Part shown: positions 1 through 13,756 of the stretch, one piece after another | How positions within the stretch are numbered: position 1 is the stretch's first letter | Layout: each line of letters begins with the position of its first letter | Notes under the pieces: model-generated | The model's input: the letters and a program-made list of their open reading frames with translations, nothing else | Databases searched by the model: none | Told to the model about the DNA's origin: nothing | Translations under genes and position numbers: made by a program | Assembly: GCF_051020985.1 (NCBI RefSeq) | Contig: NC_134999.1 | Span: forward strand, 38,625,660-38,689,659 | Reading direction: 5' to 3' | Source of the DNA: Nomia melanderi | Lineage: Eukaryota; Arthropoda; Insecta; Hymenoptera; Halictidae | DNA: 64,000 bases

Positions 1-1369
1 GTTACGAGTCACCCCGACCGGAGTGGTGATCGAGCGAGATCGGGAGGCGGTATCGTAAATCATGTAACCCAATTCAATAAAGCACTATGCCCTTTCCATC
101 TAACCACCGCCAGCAGGTACAACCTGAAGAAATCCCGAATGTGTCCATAACTCAGCGGGTCTCTCCGCCGGGCCCACTGGATCTACCTCCCTCGATCCTC
201 TCCCGATCGTACTTATATAAGTTTCAAACGTACCCGGACCATTCTTTTTCGTTCTTTCCTCCTGCCTTTTTCCTCCGCCCCGTCCTCCCCTTCTGGATCG
301 TACACGACACGGAGCCACGCTCCGCCACGTGAACTCGGTCTCCACGCGTGCGTGCTGTCGGATTTGTAGAACAATATTATCGGTTCCGCCGTGTGCGTGT
401 CGGCGGGGCTCGCATGTGTGCGCGGATCCCCGATCGAACTCAATCAATGGCGTCCGGGCGGCGGACTTCTGCCGATTCCCCCGAGTCACCGCGGAAATAT
501 TTATATTAAATATCGTGGCTGGAGGCATGGGCCGGAGCAATAACAATATCTCAGCGGTTCGTATGTAGACCATTATACTTCTATAAATTATTAGCGCATC
601 GTGAAAGCCCGCGTACGCGTGACCGGCGCGTCGGTGGTGGGACGTCTTTCGAAACAATCGTAAGTCATGAAAATAAAGGGAATGACGATAAAAAGACGAA
701 AAGGGACTCGCGGGCCCGCGTAGAAGTGGGAACGCGGGTTGTGTGTTGCGGCTGACAGCAGGAGTCTCGGGTTAGGAACTTAAATCATCGGGTAACAACG
801 ACGGTATCGACGACGGTGACGATCGACGAGACCGTAGCCTCGGATCTCCGCATCGATCACTCGTGAGAAGAGATCGATACACGGGACGGCACGCAGATAT
901 GAGAGAGCCGAGAGTTCCGAGCTGGAAAATATATTGCCGCCGCGGCGCACTGACACGAGAGGAACACAACGGACGTGTCGTCCGCTGTCTCTCGGATACT
1001 TTCTTCCCCTCCTTTTTTTCTTTCCTCCTCTTCATCCGTCGGGGCACGATGAAACGCGCCGGTCGGCGGACGTTGCTCCGGATGGCAGCTCCGAGCAGCG
1101 ACGGGCGCTATTTTTCACGGTTACGCGGATTACAACGACTAAATGGGTCATAGAAAATGCCTAGAACGGGCCGCGCGGACGAACGGTACGGTGCCCCATG
1201 GGCGATCACGATCAACACCAATAAATAGGCGGGTGGGGGAGGAAGGCGGTGCAATTAAGAGAGACATCAGGCGGCTAATGAGGTTACGCGGCGACGAGTA
1301 CTCCGCCTCGGCAACAGCGTCGGCGTGGCTCGCCACGGTGAGGACGGGATCGGTAAAAACGAAAACGGC

Positions 1370-1400
<31 letters not shown>

Positions 1401-4400
1401 CGAGCGAGGGAGTGAAAGGGGGAGTCGGTCACGCGTAGAACCACCGACGAGATATCGTCGGCGGTAGAACCCAGGCTCGAGCAATGGTACAACGATACCG
1501 AATCACGATATCGGCCCGGAATGATTCGAACAGAGGTGGAAGAAGCGACGAGGCAGGAGGAAAGGGGATATACGTGTGTATGTATATAGAAACGACGGAT
1601 GGATTTGAACGGTCGTAGGCTATAGGACCGCTGCTGTGGGGCAGAAGACAATGCGGCATAAATCACGAACGGCAGCAGGACGCCAGCCGCCGTGCCGATC
1701 GGTCGATACACTCCGATACACGCTCGACGAACTAATTGCCCGTTGTGTCTATGGGAGGGTAGAAATCGCGGTCTGATTGCCACGGGAATTGAGGAAGGAA
1801 GTCGTGTGCCTCCTGGTCTGACGATCCACCGAGAACGGATAATCATCTGGCACGGAGGTGCGGCTACCCGCTCGAACGAGGTTCATCTTCGTAACTAGCC
1901 CGACTAGCAGACCGTACGTGCCCGATCGGTATTGCTTAATTTTCTGCCCCGACGATGGGGACAGCTTCGATGGGGCAAACATTCGTCGGGCTGATTTTAC
2001 ATTGATTCCTATCGGAGAAGCGTAATTTACTTTACGGAACTAACAGGACTCTGCAGACGCGACACGACGCTGAGTGTTTAGCTGATCTTGGATCGAGCAA
2101 CGACAATACGAATGCAGCAACAATATTTCCTCGAGACTCGCGGCTCCAGTTATTCCATAGGAATAACTGCAATTTGTTAGCGTGATTTCGTCGGAACGCA
2201 AGCGGAATCGGCCACAACTCCGATTAATCCACGCCGAAACTTTTACGTCCTTTTACGAAAGATTTCATTCCCGATACGTCCGCCGTTGCGCCGAATGGCA
2301 TTAGCCGTTGACAAAAGGTCGGAACAGTTTCTGAAAGGACACGGTGCCCTTTTAGAGGCCCCGGAATCGCATTAACTGGAGGAAAAGTGCACCGGAGTCC
2401 GTAAAATTCAACGGTTCGAATAGTCTCCGGCGTCGGTTTCCGCTCATAACCAATACGACCCGTCGATATGAAGAGTGCATTCCGCCTCCGAGCAAAGAAA
2501 CCATAAAACCCCTATGAGCGATCGTAACCGGAAAACGAAGAGGAGACTGCGGAGAGGCATCGGTGCGCCTTCACCCTAGGATTGACCGAGCGAGAGGCCG
2601 ATAGAAACTGTTTCCGGGTAGAAGGATCCACCGGTGCGGTTAGCACGATGCCCCAAAGCGGGTTGACCTCGGAGAGACCGTAGAGTCCGTAGGTCCAGGA
2701 CGGACGGAGCTGAGACCATCGTCCCTCTAATCTCGCCCGTTCCTGTGTACGTACGGTTTACCGGGGCCCGCGCTATGAAGAAGATCGTTCGCTACGAAGT
2801 TCGACCCACTAGGGAACCGAACGAGCGACCAAGACGGAGAACGATCGGGCCAGGAGGAAGGGGCGGGCAAATAGTGGGGACGAGCAACAAGAGGCAAAGA
2901 GGAGCGAGCATCTAGATCGCGTCGCTTCTCTTGGACGGGGACTCGAAAAATGGCCTCGGGTCGGTTTCCGGGTCACGCGTTCGTCGGGACGGTCGAGTAT
3001 CAGGTGTCATTACCATTGCCCGTTGCTGCGGCTCGACTCGATATGCCGCGGGGACGTCTCTCCTCTACCCGAAGCGGAATTCGCCGCTGAGAAAACGACG
3101 GGTACCGTATGCTCTACGGCCACTGGGGCACGAAGCGAATCTAGATGTGGAACGTCCAAGTGTTCCCAGTCACGCCCTCGCACGATTTTGCGTCTCTTAG
3201 AATATCGCCTTGTTCCTTGAAACAAAGCGTCGTCCTGCGGCCGACAATGGAACCGTTCAGAGGACTAGCGCACTCCGAGCGGAGAGACTCGACGGGGACG
3301 ATGTTGCGAGGAGATTTCCGCTTCGCATAGATTTCGAGGGGTTCGCCGGAGGATCCGCTCCCGCGAGATGATTCGGCTCGTTCCTCGCGAGTATCACGGA
3401 ACAATGAGCAATCGATCGGGGAATCGTCGGGTTAAGTCCGATCGTTCGATGACCGATCGGGGGTCACGTCATTCCGTGGAGATCGAGGAGATGTCATTCC
3501 GTGGCCCGTTATTCTCGGATACCCCGGGACGAGCGGTTCCTCACGATCGTAACACCACCTGCGGAAGATGAGCGCCGATCGTGCCGTGTTGGCCGCCTTC
3601 TTTTCGACTCTCTTCCTCGTGACCGACCGGACGGGGAAAAGAGAGTCTTTCGTTTATCGAAGAAAATTGAAACAGGTTTATTAGACGAGCTATCTCGTAA
3701 CTAAGAATTTCGTTTCTAATGGGACGCGTTGCAACCGGTTCGATCGCGGCACCGTTGTCATCCCCGTTGACTGATCAACATCATTAAGCGGAACCCCTCC
3801 CGTACTTAACGCGGATCAATGGGATCTTAATCGAACGAGGAATCTCGTTGGCACCGTCGACACGGTGCTTAAAATGTTAATGGGGCCTGTCTAATGATAT
3901 TCGGTAGCGCGAACGAGCCAAATAACTCGTTCCACGCGGGGCCTGATCTCCGTACGTCCCGTCCTCTCCTCTTTTATTCCCGTCGGGGACACTTAACGTG
4001 TGTCCTCGTGCCACCGATAAAACCGACGCGCGATCGTTGACAAGAGCGAGCCGTTTTCGCCGAATAATAAAAAATAAATGGAAACGGCGAACGAACTTTC
4101 ACTTCTGACATCAGCGAGGAGCTCCCATTACCGCTCCGTCGTGCGAGCGTCGCTCAAAGGATCGTTCCCCGGTGAAAATTGTTCCCGTTTCGAGTCCGTT
4201 TCGCGCCGGTTCACACGAGGACCACTCCGATCTCTCACGATCCGGTGGCGACTCAGAAAATTGGAAAATCCGTGGGCATTGTAGGCGGCGGTTCACGTGA
4301 CACTCATTCATTGGGATCATAAAAGGTCACTTTACAAGTTCCACCCACTTTATGAAATCCTTTGTGCCGCGGAGATTTAGCTGGCACGCTCGAGTGGCCG

Positions 4401-5100
4401 AGCACGAAAACAGGACCGGGATCCGAGATTTATAGAGGCGAATCCGGAGATACTGTCACACGCGTGATCGTCCCTCGTCCCCGGCTTTTCAACTTGTCGC
4501 ATTCAACGCCGGTCGTCCTGGTCAATTTCTTCTGATACGATTACACCTGAAATATAGAGCGAAGATGAACCCAGGCTATCATCTTCTGCAGTTCGGCTTT
4601 CCGTCAAATCGAATTACCGCTTCGTGATGGCCAACACTGTTGACATTTAAATGTCCTGAGATAGATATCCACGAGATGTCCTAATCGACTTCTCAGTGTC
4701 GGTAGAAATTACCCTCGCGGTTCGATAAATCGTCTCGAATGGCAGAACTGAACAGCGGCTTTTCGAATTCTTACTTGACGGACAGAATGGAAAACGGTCG
4801 CTGCCGAATGTGAATCGTGAACAACTTGTTCGTCTCGCAATAAGCGTGGCAAAAGGAAATTGAGAGACTCGGGTATTCGGAATGCCGTCGACGAGTTTCC
4901 GAGTAGAAATCTGTTCAGCGTCAGAGATGAATCAGAAACGAAGCTTCCTTTGCTGTTGGCTTTCCTCGTTCAGTGGCCGACTACCATTAAAAAATTAATG
5001 GGTCCTCGAAGGTACAGTGCACCCTTGCACGGTGCATTACGTGGCCAAGAGGAAGAATGCGAGGAAGAAGAAGTTATGGACGGGGCGGGCAAGTGGGAGG
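1..5100. other. Non-coding, CpG-rich unique sequence
   Basis: No gene recognised. The longest open frame is about 230 codons on the minus strand near 1148-1846. It runs across a GA repeat, is Ser/Arg-rich and has competing open frames on the other strand, so I treat it as chance. From about 1850 to 4860 there are only short open frames and no repeat or RNA gene that I can see. Around 5050-5105 the plus strand is purine-rich and would encode a run of Glu in one frame, a typical simple-sequence artefact. Confidence 0.6.
1370..1410. repeat. (GA)n microsatellite
   Basis: A nearly pure GA dinucleotide run, broken once by an AAA triplet, ending in a short GAGC-type run. GA tracts of this kind can bind GAGA-factor-type proteins in insects; binding here is not shown. 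Confidence 0.9.
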
Positions 5101-8100
5101 AGGAGGGCATAGCAGGTAACACGGGTTAGGTTTAAGGTACTCCAGAAACTCCATAAAGTAATCCGACTTTGGCAGCGGGTCCCATACACGACGCGTTCAC
5201 AACCTGCGACCGTAAAAGCCGAATAATGGTCTCATTCATCCAAGTAACGAAAACCTCTGAAGGGCCAGTATCGTTTCTGATAGGTAGACGTTTATAGAGG
5301 CATTGTACCGATCTCAATAACCATTGGCAGTAGACCTGCATTCTGCGTTAATCTCCACGGCATGTCAGCCGTGATTGGCGAAAATTCTGAAAGGGAATAT
5401 TCGGAAACGATGGAAATACCTGCGGTCTACCGTTCCCACTTAAAAGCATGCTCCTTTCACGCGTTGGCTACCGAACTGCCATAAAAATTCCACCTGCAGC
5501 AGCAAAGTAATTTGTTGAACGAACCGAAACGAAAGCGACTCGAAAACTGCCGCTTCGATAATCGAGAATCCAACGTTAAGACGTGTTCTTAAACAAACTA
5601 TACAAGAAAAGTTTGCAACAACATCTCACGTCGGACATCGAAGATTATTCAAAGGTTTCCAGGAAGAATACTGTATGCCCGTACGGTACATCAAATTCAA
5701 TATCCAACCTGTCTCAACTCGAGTATTTCGAAAATTTCATTTCTCCGTAGCGCGAAGGGCCGATCGGATCGGCGACTGTTAACGGCGGCGCGCGTTCCCG
5801 AGCCTCGTTTCTCGTTACGAGAACATAACTCATGAACAATGGCCGCGAGAATCTCTCGAACCGAATGAATAGCATTCCGGCCGCAGGCGGACTCGGACGT
5901 TCGTATTTTGAATCCCGCTAGCCGTGCGCGGCGCGGCCGCTCTCCTCGCGCCGCTCACGAACACCGCGAATTAACGAATTACGATTTATGAATGTTCACG
6001 GTATCGGTAATTGGCAGCGGGTATAGAGACGCTTCGGGCCGTGTGGGCGTCGTCGTCCACCGTCGCCTTTCGACTCCGTCCTTCGGCTCGGTTCGGACGA
6101 TCCCGCGCGGCGTGGCCGTCGATGAGCTCTCGGCCACGGTCCGAACAGGGCTGACTCCATAAATCACTCCGGATTCCACGCATTCCCGGCATTGTAGGTC
6201 GGTACACTTGTTCCAGGCTCCATTCTTTCGTCCATTCATGCCCGCGCGACAATACCCTTGCACCTTACGTTTCCACGGAGGCCCCGGCTCCGTTGCAGCC
6301 CTCGCGCATAGGTACGCGCGGACCCCGGCGACCGGCATCGGACACCGGCCGATCGTTCCGCCTCCATTCAAAAACGAAACACGAGACGAGAATAGAAAAG
6401 AGTACCCTCTCTCCACGGTGCGCTCCTCTCGATCGTGTCGTCACGGTATCGAGAATTATCTCGCTCTCCTTGCACCTCTCCCGTCTTCTTGTTGATTTTA
6501 TCGTGTTTACATTTCGAGGAACGTCTTTTTCTCTCCGGCCAGACCTGTCCGTTCCTCTTTCTTTCCTTTCCATACACGGATTTACTTCTTACTCCGCGGT
6601 CCCATTCTCACGAAAGAACGCCCCCACACTGTGCGCCGGCGCGCCGCTGATCCTTGCCCGTTAAATAATAGACTCCTTGGACCTTTCTCCGGGACGAACC
6701 CGGTGTACAATTGTATAAAAAAACCAGAAGAAAATCAAGCTGCCCGGAATCTGGCTTATCGCAGCCTCCGCTTGATACGATCTCCTTTTTATTTTTCCCG
6801 TCGAACCCCAGAATTTCGGGCGTTCCCCTTCTTCCCGTTGTTTACTGTAATCCGGGGGCCCGTCTCACGCAGCACACGTACCGCGCGTATCCCTTATTCC
6901 GCCGCCCGGCAAATTTGTGAGGTAAATATCGGCGTGTCTACGTTTTTATCATATTAGAGCAAATTTGTACGGGCTCCTCTGGACACGCCGGGCCCCGGAG
7001 CGGGCCCCGCATTCCTCGCGGCGAGCTCCCCGGAGTATTCACCGCATTATTCAGTCGGCGGGCTGGCTTTTTTACCGGGCGAGCTTCGCTGCTAATCTCT
7101 CGTCTCCGGGCCGCGGCTGTCTCCTTCCCGTTCTTCCCCTGTTACAATGCACTTTTTCCCCGGGGCCCTACGTTGTTGACAAGTTTTTTTCTCGGCTGCG
7201 ACGCGGCGAGCGCATCGCGAACCGCGCGACGAAGGTTTCACCTTCCTCCTTCCTCCGGCCGTCCGCTAGGCCCCTATTCCCTCCTCCCTCGGGAACCAGG
7301 CCCCCCGTCCCGGGGCCCGCGGCCGCCTCTGAAGTTTCGCCGCCGCGTTGTCTATCCGGCGAACAGCTCGCTTTTACGCGGATTCGGGCCCTTTGTCGCG
7401 TCGCGACGACACCTATGCAGGAAACGCAAAGGGGACCGACCACACCTGATTCTTCGGGGCCTCTTTAAGCCGGCTGGAATTCGAAATTGCGCGCCGGATG
7501 ACGTGGAACGTTTAACTCGTGAACTTCTGCGTTGCACGGTCGAACGGTTTTATTATCCGCGCGCAGAGGACTCGAGATAAATAAACGAGGCGGATGATTT
7601 TATTTGAGCAGGGTGAAACCCTTTTCTTAATTCGTTCGATTAATCCGGCCGGGAGAATACAGTGTCCCACAACTTTCGAGAAATAGACCGTCCTTGAGAG
7701 TCCATTGTCCTGCGAATAATACCGGAGCACCGCAGGACACCGTTCATTCATTCCTTTCCCACAGAGTTGCCCGAATCTTGGAAACCTTTTTTCCATTCTA
7801 CGTGTTTTTTCCGCCCTCCCCTTCCGACTCGTGCAACCGGGATGCATGGGAATGCAGCTCGAGCAGGCGGAGCGACGTTTTTCCGCGGAGATCCTTACAA
7901 GTTTCTTTATTCGTCGAGCGCGGAGATCATCTTTGACGCGGCCAGTTGTCAACGCGGCTTTCGCAATCCTTTCAGATTTTCACGTAAGATTCCGGACCTT
8001 TTTCACACCCGAGCTCTTCCGACTGATCCTTTCGAACTCGTCAAACGTATCTCGCTCTCCTTTCTCTCTGTTCGTAGCTATATTTCCTGCTTTTACTCGG

Positions 8101-9800
8101 AGGAGTACACAAAAGACGGTGTTGCTTCTCTTCGAGGAACTTAAAAATTGTAGAAACGGTTAACAAATAGACAGGACAACCTGTCAATTGTACGGCTCGC
8201 GTATCCGTTCACTTTTATCGATACGAAAACCACGAGGTTAACGGTAGGAGGATAAAAGGCGGAGTCCTCCGTCGTTGGCACAGAAACGCAGAAATTATTC
8301 TAACCGCCGTGCCCGGCGGCCAGCCGGCCGATCGGAGTTAACGGTCTTTACACGCGGAAATGGTTTTAAGATCCGCCATTTCGCCCTTCGTTCCATCGAA
8401 AGGTCAGTCCTGTCGTCCAGAATTTCTGCGGCTCGAACTGGCCAGCGCCGGAACGACCGAATTAACATGATTATCGGATCGTTGACGTATAATGTCCTGG
8501 AATTGCCGACCGACCCGGCGAGCAGGCGGCATTTTTCACGAATGCTAAAAAGATTTTCTTGCCCTCGAGAAACATCTTCGACGATACACGAAAGCCTGTG
8601 ATCTTAACCACTTAGTTATCTCCCGCGACCCTCGGAAAAGGCAGGGAGGCCCGAAAGAGGGTGCCGATGGGCCATATGGCACCTCCGGGACGCGTGGCAC
8701 AAAGAGCGTCGGCGGAGCTTTTTAATTGCACCATGTGGCAATCCTAGACAGGTCGATACGTGCAGCCTCATTCCTAGCTGCAACTGTCAGGCCCAACGCT
8801 GACCTACCCTGCGCTCTTCATTCGATTTTCAGAGACGACACAGTGACGATACGTCAGCTAAATGTCAGCTGCTGCTATGAAACGTCACGATGATTCCGAG
8901 ACTTTCGATACTCGGGATTTTCGATACGTTTCTTTGATTTCCTGTTGATTTATTCTTGCTTTGATCCACTTAGCTATGGTTCTCAGTTCAATTATAAATG
9001 AAAAATTCAAGGCTTTGAAATTTAAAGTTGGTCGAATTGATCGGTTTCGTTATGTTTTTAATATTTAAAATGGAAACATTGTTGAGTTGATAAAGACCTG
9101 AAGAATGTAACAGGTTCAAGCATCCTCGAAGATCAAGGATCGGTTTCCAAAGGTTTCCAAGAATGTTAACAGTGTTTCGCTCAGTCGATGCTTCATCCAT
9201 TTTTGTTTTCCAAATTTCCATGGTAACGCCCACGATGAATTGTACCACGATTCCCCGCACGAGTATCCGACGCACCCCCGCAATATATCATAGCAAGTTC
9301 AGCTTCCAAATGGCGCGTGTCTGGTGCTACACACGAACCCTCCCGGCTCCTCGGAACGAGCTATCCGCCACCTTGCCAATAATAAATCGATCCTCGTGTC
9401 GGGAAAACGGCCGGGTTTATCCACCCCCATGGGTTCGACCACCTTGCTCGTATATGGTCTCCTCGATCCAATGACGAGGGTCTCTGGGGAGGATGGATGC
9501 CTTTCTTCTGGCCATTGTGGCCCACCTGTTGGGAGGATCGGTCTCTGTGTTTTCGTAATTACTGGAAAACAGCGGACCCCACCTAATGGACGTTTAATGT
9601 CTGCTTCGACACGCTCCGTGAAATATCTTTGTTTCTTTCTCGACCTCGGAAGATCAACGAATTTTCCTTGAACTGTCTCCCGAGCCCCGATGAAGTCAGC
9701 TGGGACACTGCTTATTAGGTAATTTTCCGAAAATTGTCCAATCAGACCGACTAACCTGTTACACGATGACGTTACACTTTATTTTTCAACTTCGTATACT
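5101..9800. other. Non-coding sequence with an AT-richer patch at 8.9-9.2 kb
   Basis: No gene recognised. The stretch 5.75-7.6 kb is strongly GC-rich and has overlapping open frames of 100-167 codons on both strands with no domain signature; they are probably chance. Around 8900-9200 the sequence becomes visibly AT-richer, with repeated TTTC/AAAT words and a duplicated GGTTTCCAA word near 9143-9160. I found no tRNA-type T-loop and no known microRNA seed region with a partner arm. Confidence 0.6.
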
Positions 9801-12800
9801 AACGTATTATCCATCTGAATGTCCGGCTACCACCTCGAGCGAGACAAAGGTCTCGTGTCATTTGTATTCGATCGTCTAACCAACAATCACGGGAGCAATG
9901 AATCCCGCCACGCCTAGGTACATTACGTTGAGGATTCCGCAGCGTTGTCTTTCGGGATCTTGATCGCCAGCGATGTTCTCGTTGTGATGAGCGCGTGGGA
10001 TCCGTGAATACGATGAATTTCGTGTGCGGTGCCGTGGCGCGGCTGGCTAGGGGCCACACACGACGCGGCTGCAGGTTATCCTGACGAAGGATTTGCCATG
10101 AAACGAGCGAGATTGTAAGCAGAACGCACAATGAAACGCGCATGAGAGAACGCCGGGGATTTACAGCCTTTTCTTCGGGGTACCCAGTGCGTACCACGGC
10201 CACGCACAATAGCACGTGTTGCGCCGCGCCGGTGCTTACCACTTGTTTCGCATTGTGGACGCGTACGGGGAACCAATGTCTCAGCAGTTCGCCTTTGATT
10301 ACGCGATATGAGCCACCCGGACACATTGTTGCGCGCGCCGCTTCCCCGGCGCATTGAGCTATTGAGGCACCAACAGTTTCACACGAGTCTGCTTTGAATT
10401 TCATGCGGCCGGGGTTGGAAGATACGGTCCGGGACGCTCTATCCATTGTGGCCGGCGTAGAAACATTCCTCCTTTCCTACCATACCTTATTTCGGTCGAG
10501 TCTCTCACCTAGATCGCAGATAAAATTGGTCCAACTTCGGAAATTCTGAGCATTAGTTGCTTATTCTTGTACAAGACATTATTCATTCGTTGTTAAGAAT
10601 TCGTAGCTTCGCATTGTTGGCAACACCGCGTCGACGCGTTCGGCTCGCTACAAGGTGTTTATGATCTACGATTTCCTTCCATAGACGATAAAATCCATCT
10701 TCCGGAATTCAACTGAACTGGCGGAGAAACTAAAGTATCAGTGAAACTGTGACCAAAAGTAATGTAAAGCACGCGAGATGTACAGTTCTCTTTAGTTACA
10801 TCCACGTTTCGAGCAGACTAGCACGAATTTAAAGTACCTCCCGGCAAGGTCGCTAACCTCTTCCACTCACAATGCGCGTCGCCTCGCTCCGACACGATTG
10901 TAATATAGTCGTCCCGTGACTGTCCGAATCAAACGTTAAACTCCCGTAAAGGGATAATCTTTCATCGGAAGACAGGGAGCGCCGGGTTTAAAAACGGCCA
11001 CGCCGGGAGAACGAGACGAAAGAGGAAACACAGACGTCACCTCCGGCCGGTGTGACGGGGGGTGTTGTCCGATCGTTCTTTTTTTCCCCGTCGGATCATA
11101 GACTTTTGCTCCCGGTACAGTGTTGGCCCGGCGGCGCACAATGGCAGGTCCGCGGCGCAGTCGGAGGACGCCTGAATGCGAATAAACGACCTCCATTCAT
11201 GGTAGATCGCCCACCATTCCATTGAAGAAACGATCCCGGCTGTGCCCACTCCGCGTTTCGACCGCTCCGCGAGAGGTGTAGGTGCACGACCGGAATGACT
11301 TGTTGAGTAACGAGTGACTTTTATTATTCTAATACGTTGCCGGGAGAGAACGGTCCTTTGTTTCCTGCGCTGGCACGGTTTCGTTGGGAACAGTTACATC
11401 TCGTGCCGATAAATTATCTCCTGCAGCGAGCCGATGCTGGAAAAGGGGAACGAAACTTCTTTCGTACGCTCGACAATAGACGCGTGCTCCGCGCCGCGAA
11501 AAACTCCGTTCCTTGAACCGGGGATAAACGCAATCCTCCCCTTTTAATGAACAAGTGGAAGCCAGAGCCGCCTTTACCGCAAAGGATCTCCGTGCTCGAT
11601 AGCCGGTGTAACGATGCATAGCATTGCGGACGAAGGCTGGACGCTGTCCTCGTCTCCTGTCTTGTACCTGACGCGTCCCGACAGCCTGAAAACTGTTAAA
11701 TAGCTCGCGGATAGTTTCTGCTAGAGACGAAAGGTGCCGCCGTCTCTTTGCGCTTCGAACAGTTGCTGCACACCCCGTGGCCCTCCCTCGCCCTCCCCCC
11801 GTTCGCCGGCTCGTTCTCTCTCCGCCGAAGTCACTCGTACGGAGGAACGTTCCGTTTCGTTAATTAACGTTCAGCCGGCCGGAGCCCCCGATCGGCTAAT
11901 GTTAATTGCGCCAGAGCGGTTGGCCAACCTGCGTCCCCCTGTTGCGGTAGGCGTGCCTCACCACGTGTCGTTAATGCCTCCGTTCCCTATATATTCGATC
12001 TGCACGCTTTATTTCAGATCTCAACGAGCCTTTTTGCGCGCACTCCATATTTCCTGATTACTCGCCGCGCTCCGTGTCCAATCAATTCCAGCTAGTAATT
12101 TCCGCAACGATTTATACTTCCTCCTCCAGGGACAATACTATTCGAGACGCGATCGCGCCGCTGATCGTGCTACGCGTCGGGTGCATAAGGCGAGATTAAT
12201 GCATCCATCTTCTTCGCGCAGAGTTCACCGCTTCCGAGTCCTTTCTTTCGGTGTTCGCTGAACTCGATGAGTCGTGCTTTTCCGATTACTCTGCAGCGAA
12301 TATCGAGTATTAAATAAATCAATTCCTCCTTCAACGTGCGCGTTAATGTTATTTTAACATTGGAAAATATTCAATAACACGAAAGGTTACAAACGGTTGA
12401 ACCAGGGTCAAAGTAAATCTGCCATAGAAATGGATCATCCGGGTGGTCCGAAAACGTCCCGTTATAATTGGTTACGGTTTATCCTGGAAGCTTGTTAAAC
12501 GGATGACTTTTCTTGACCCGGGACCACGTGGACTCGATGAAAATCAAGGATCACGTACGTTTTTTCACCGGCGGCCGCAGTGTGCGCGCATTCACTCGCT
12601 GCAGGACGAAGGGCATCGACGAGGTTGCCTTACTGTATGCCAGCCACGGCCGATCGGCTATCTGCGACTAATTAACACGGCCCGTTAATGAAGCCCACGT
12701 ATGAGCCGCGCACGTACCTAGTCGTTCTCGCTCCCCCTTGCTCGCCCTACCTCTTCTCTACCCTTCCTCTCGCTCCGGCCCTCTCTCCTTCTCTCGCGGA

Positions 12801-13000
12801 CCTTACGAGACTTCGCTGAGCCATAATCACGGCCGGCCGATATATACCGACACGGTATTCGCGCGCGGCGCCTAATTAGCGGTTCTCCTCTCCCTCGGCC
12901 TTCTCCGTCCCACACTCTCTGCCCCTTCTTCCCCCCTTTTTCTCTCCACCCTGGAGTTTGTATGAAGTTAACCGGGCGTACGCCTCACTTCGCACTTTCG
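9801..13000. other. Non-coding sequence with a CT-rich tract
   Basis: No gene recognised. A 215-codon minus-strand frame (9799-10446) is the longest. It lacks any motif I know, and its mirror strand is also open, so I do not call it. A pyrimidine-rich tract lies at about 12727-12800. Near 12300-12430 the sequence is AT-richer. The interval 10500-11000 holds nothing distinctive. Confidence 0.6.
12727..12800. repeat. CT-rich low-complexity tract
   Basis: An imperfect pyrimidine-rich stretch on the plus strand (CTC, CCT and TCT units). It explains the Arg/Glu-rich open frame on the minus strand here. Confidence 0.6.
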
Positions 13001-13025
13001 TGGCTCGGTTCCGCCCAAATTCAAA

Positions 13026-13041
13026 CTAATTGCGCAATTAG
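13026..13041. promoter_or_regulatory. Perfect palindrome with C/EBP-type core
   Basis: The 16-bp word CTAATTGCGCAATTAG is its own reverse complement. Its centre, ATTGCGCAAT, is the textbook optimal C/EBP (bZIP) half-site pair, and its flanks give two homeodomain-type TAATTG cores facing each other. That it is bound in the cell is an inference. Confidence 0.35.
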
Positions 13042-13745
13042 CGGCCGGGTAACTCGTTAGGACGACGCCGCGCGATACGGAATAAACGATGAGCGACTGA
13101 CGCCGCGAAATATGGAAATTTCTTGACCCCGGATCATTCCGCGATGCATCTTGCTGGCAAGTTCAACCTTTTACAGTTGGTTCTACTATACTATCTCGTA
13201 TTAGCCCTGTCCAGGAAGATTCGATCGATGCTTCATTCGTTCAATGAAAATTTATCTCTTTCTATAAGAGAATACGTTATTGCCCAGCCGTTACTCAAAC
13301 CGAAAACGTCTAAACATTCTATATATAAATAACCCCGAGGAGAACCGTGTAACTTCCAGCTGACCCGAGTTTCGGTACTCCATCAACGTTCGGCCGGATG
13401 ATCTCGGATTTTTCACAGGAAATCGCGCGACGACGGATGGCCAGGTAGAGCGTCGCGCCGCGTTCCGGCGAGACCATGACGAAACTGCCGGGCACAACGG
13501 CGCTCCCGGTCTAGAATGGTCTTAATCCAATTCCAGAAGTATTCAGACCGAGCCGTTTCCTGTCCATTCGCACCGGACCGGCGGGCTAGAAGGCGTACAT
13601 TCATACGCGTACACAGACTCGTATACACGCTGGATCCGTGCACGTTGCGTTCAGGGTTTCATAAACTGGATTACGCCGCGGAGCGTCCGCCCGAGACGAG
13701 AGAGCATCCGGCTCTCCGAAAGGAGACAGGGCATTCAAAACGACT

Positions 13746-13756
13746 CCCCCCCCCCC
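13746..13756. repeat. Poly-C run (C11)
   Basis: Eleven consecutive C on the plus strand, followed by GCCCCGCCC. Such runs are prone to length error in assembly. Confidence 0.9.
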
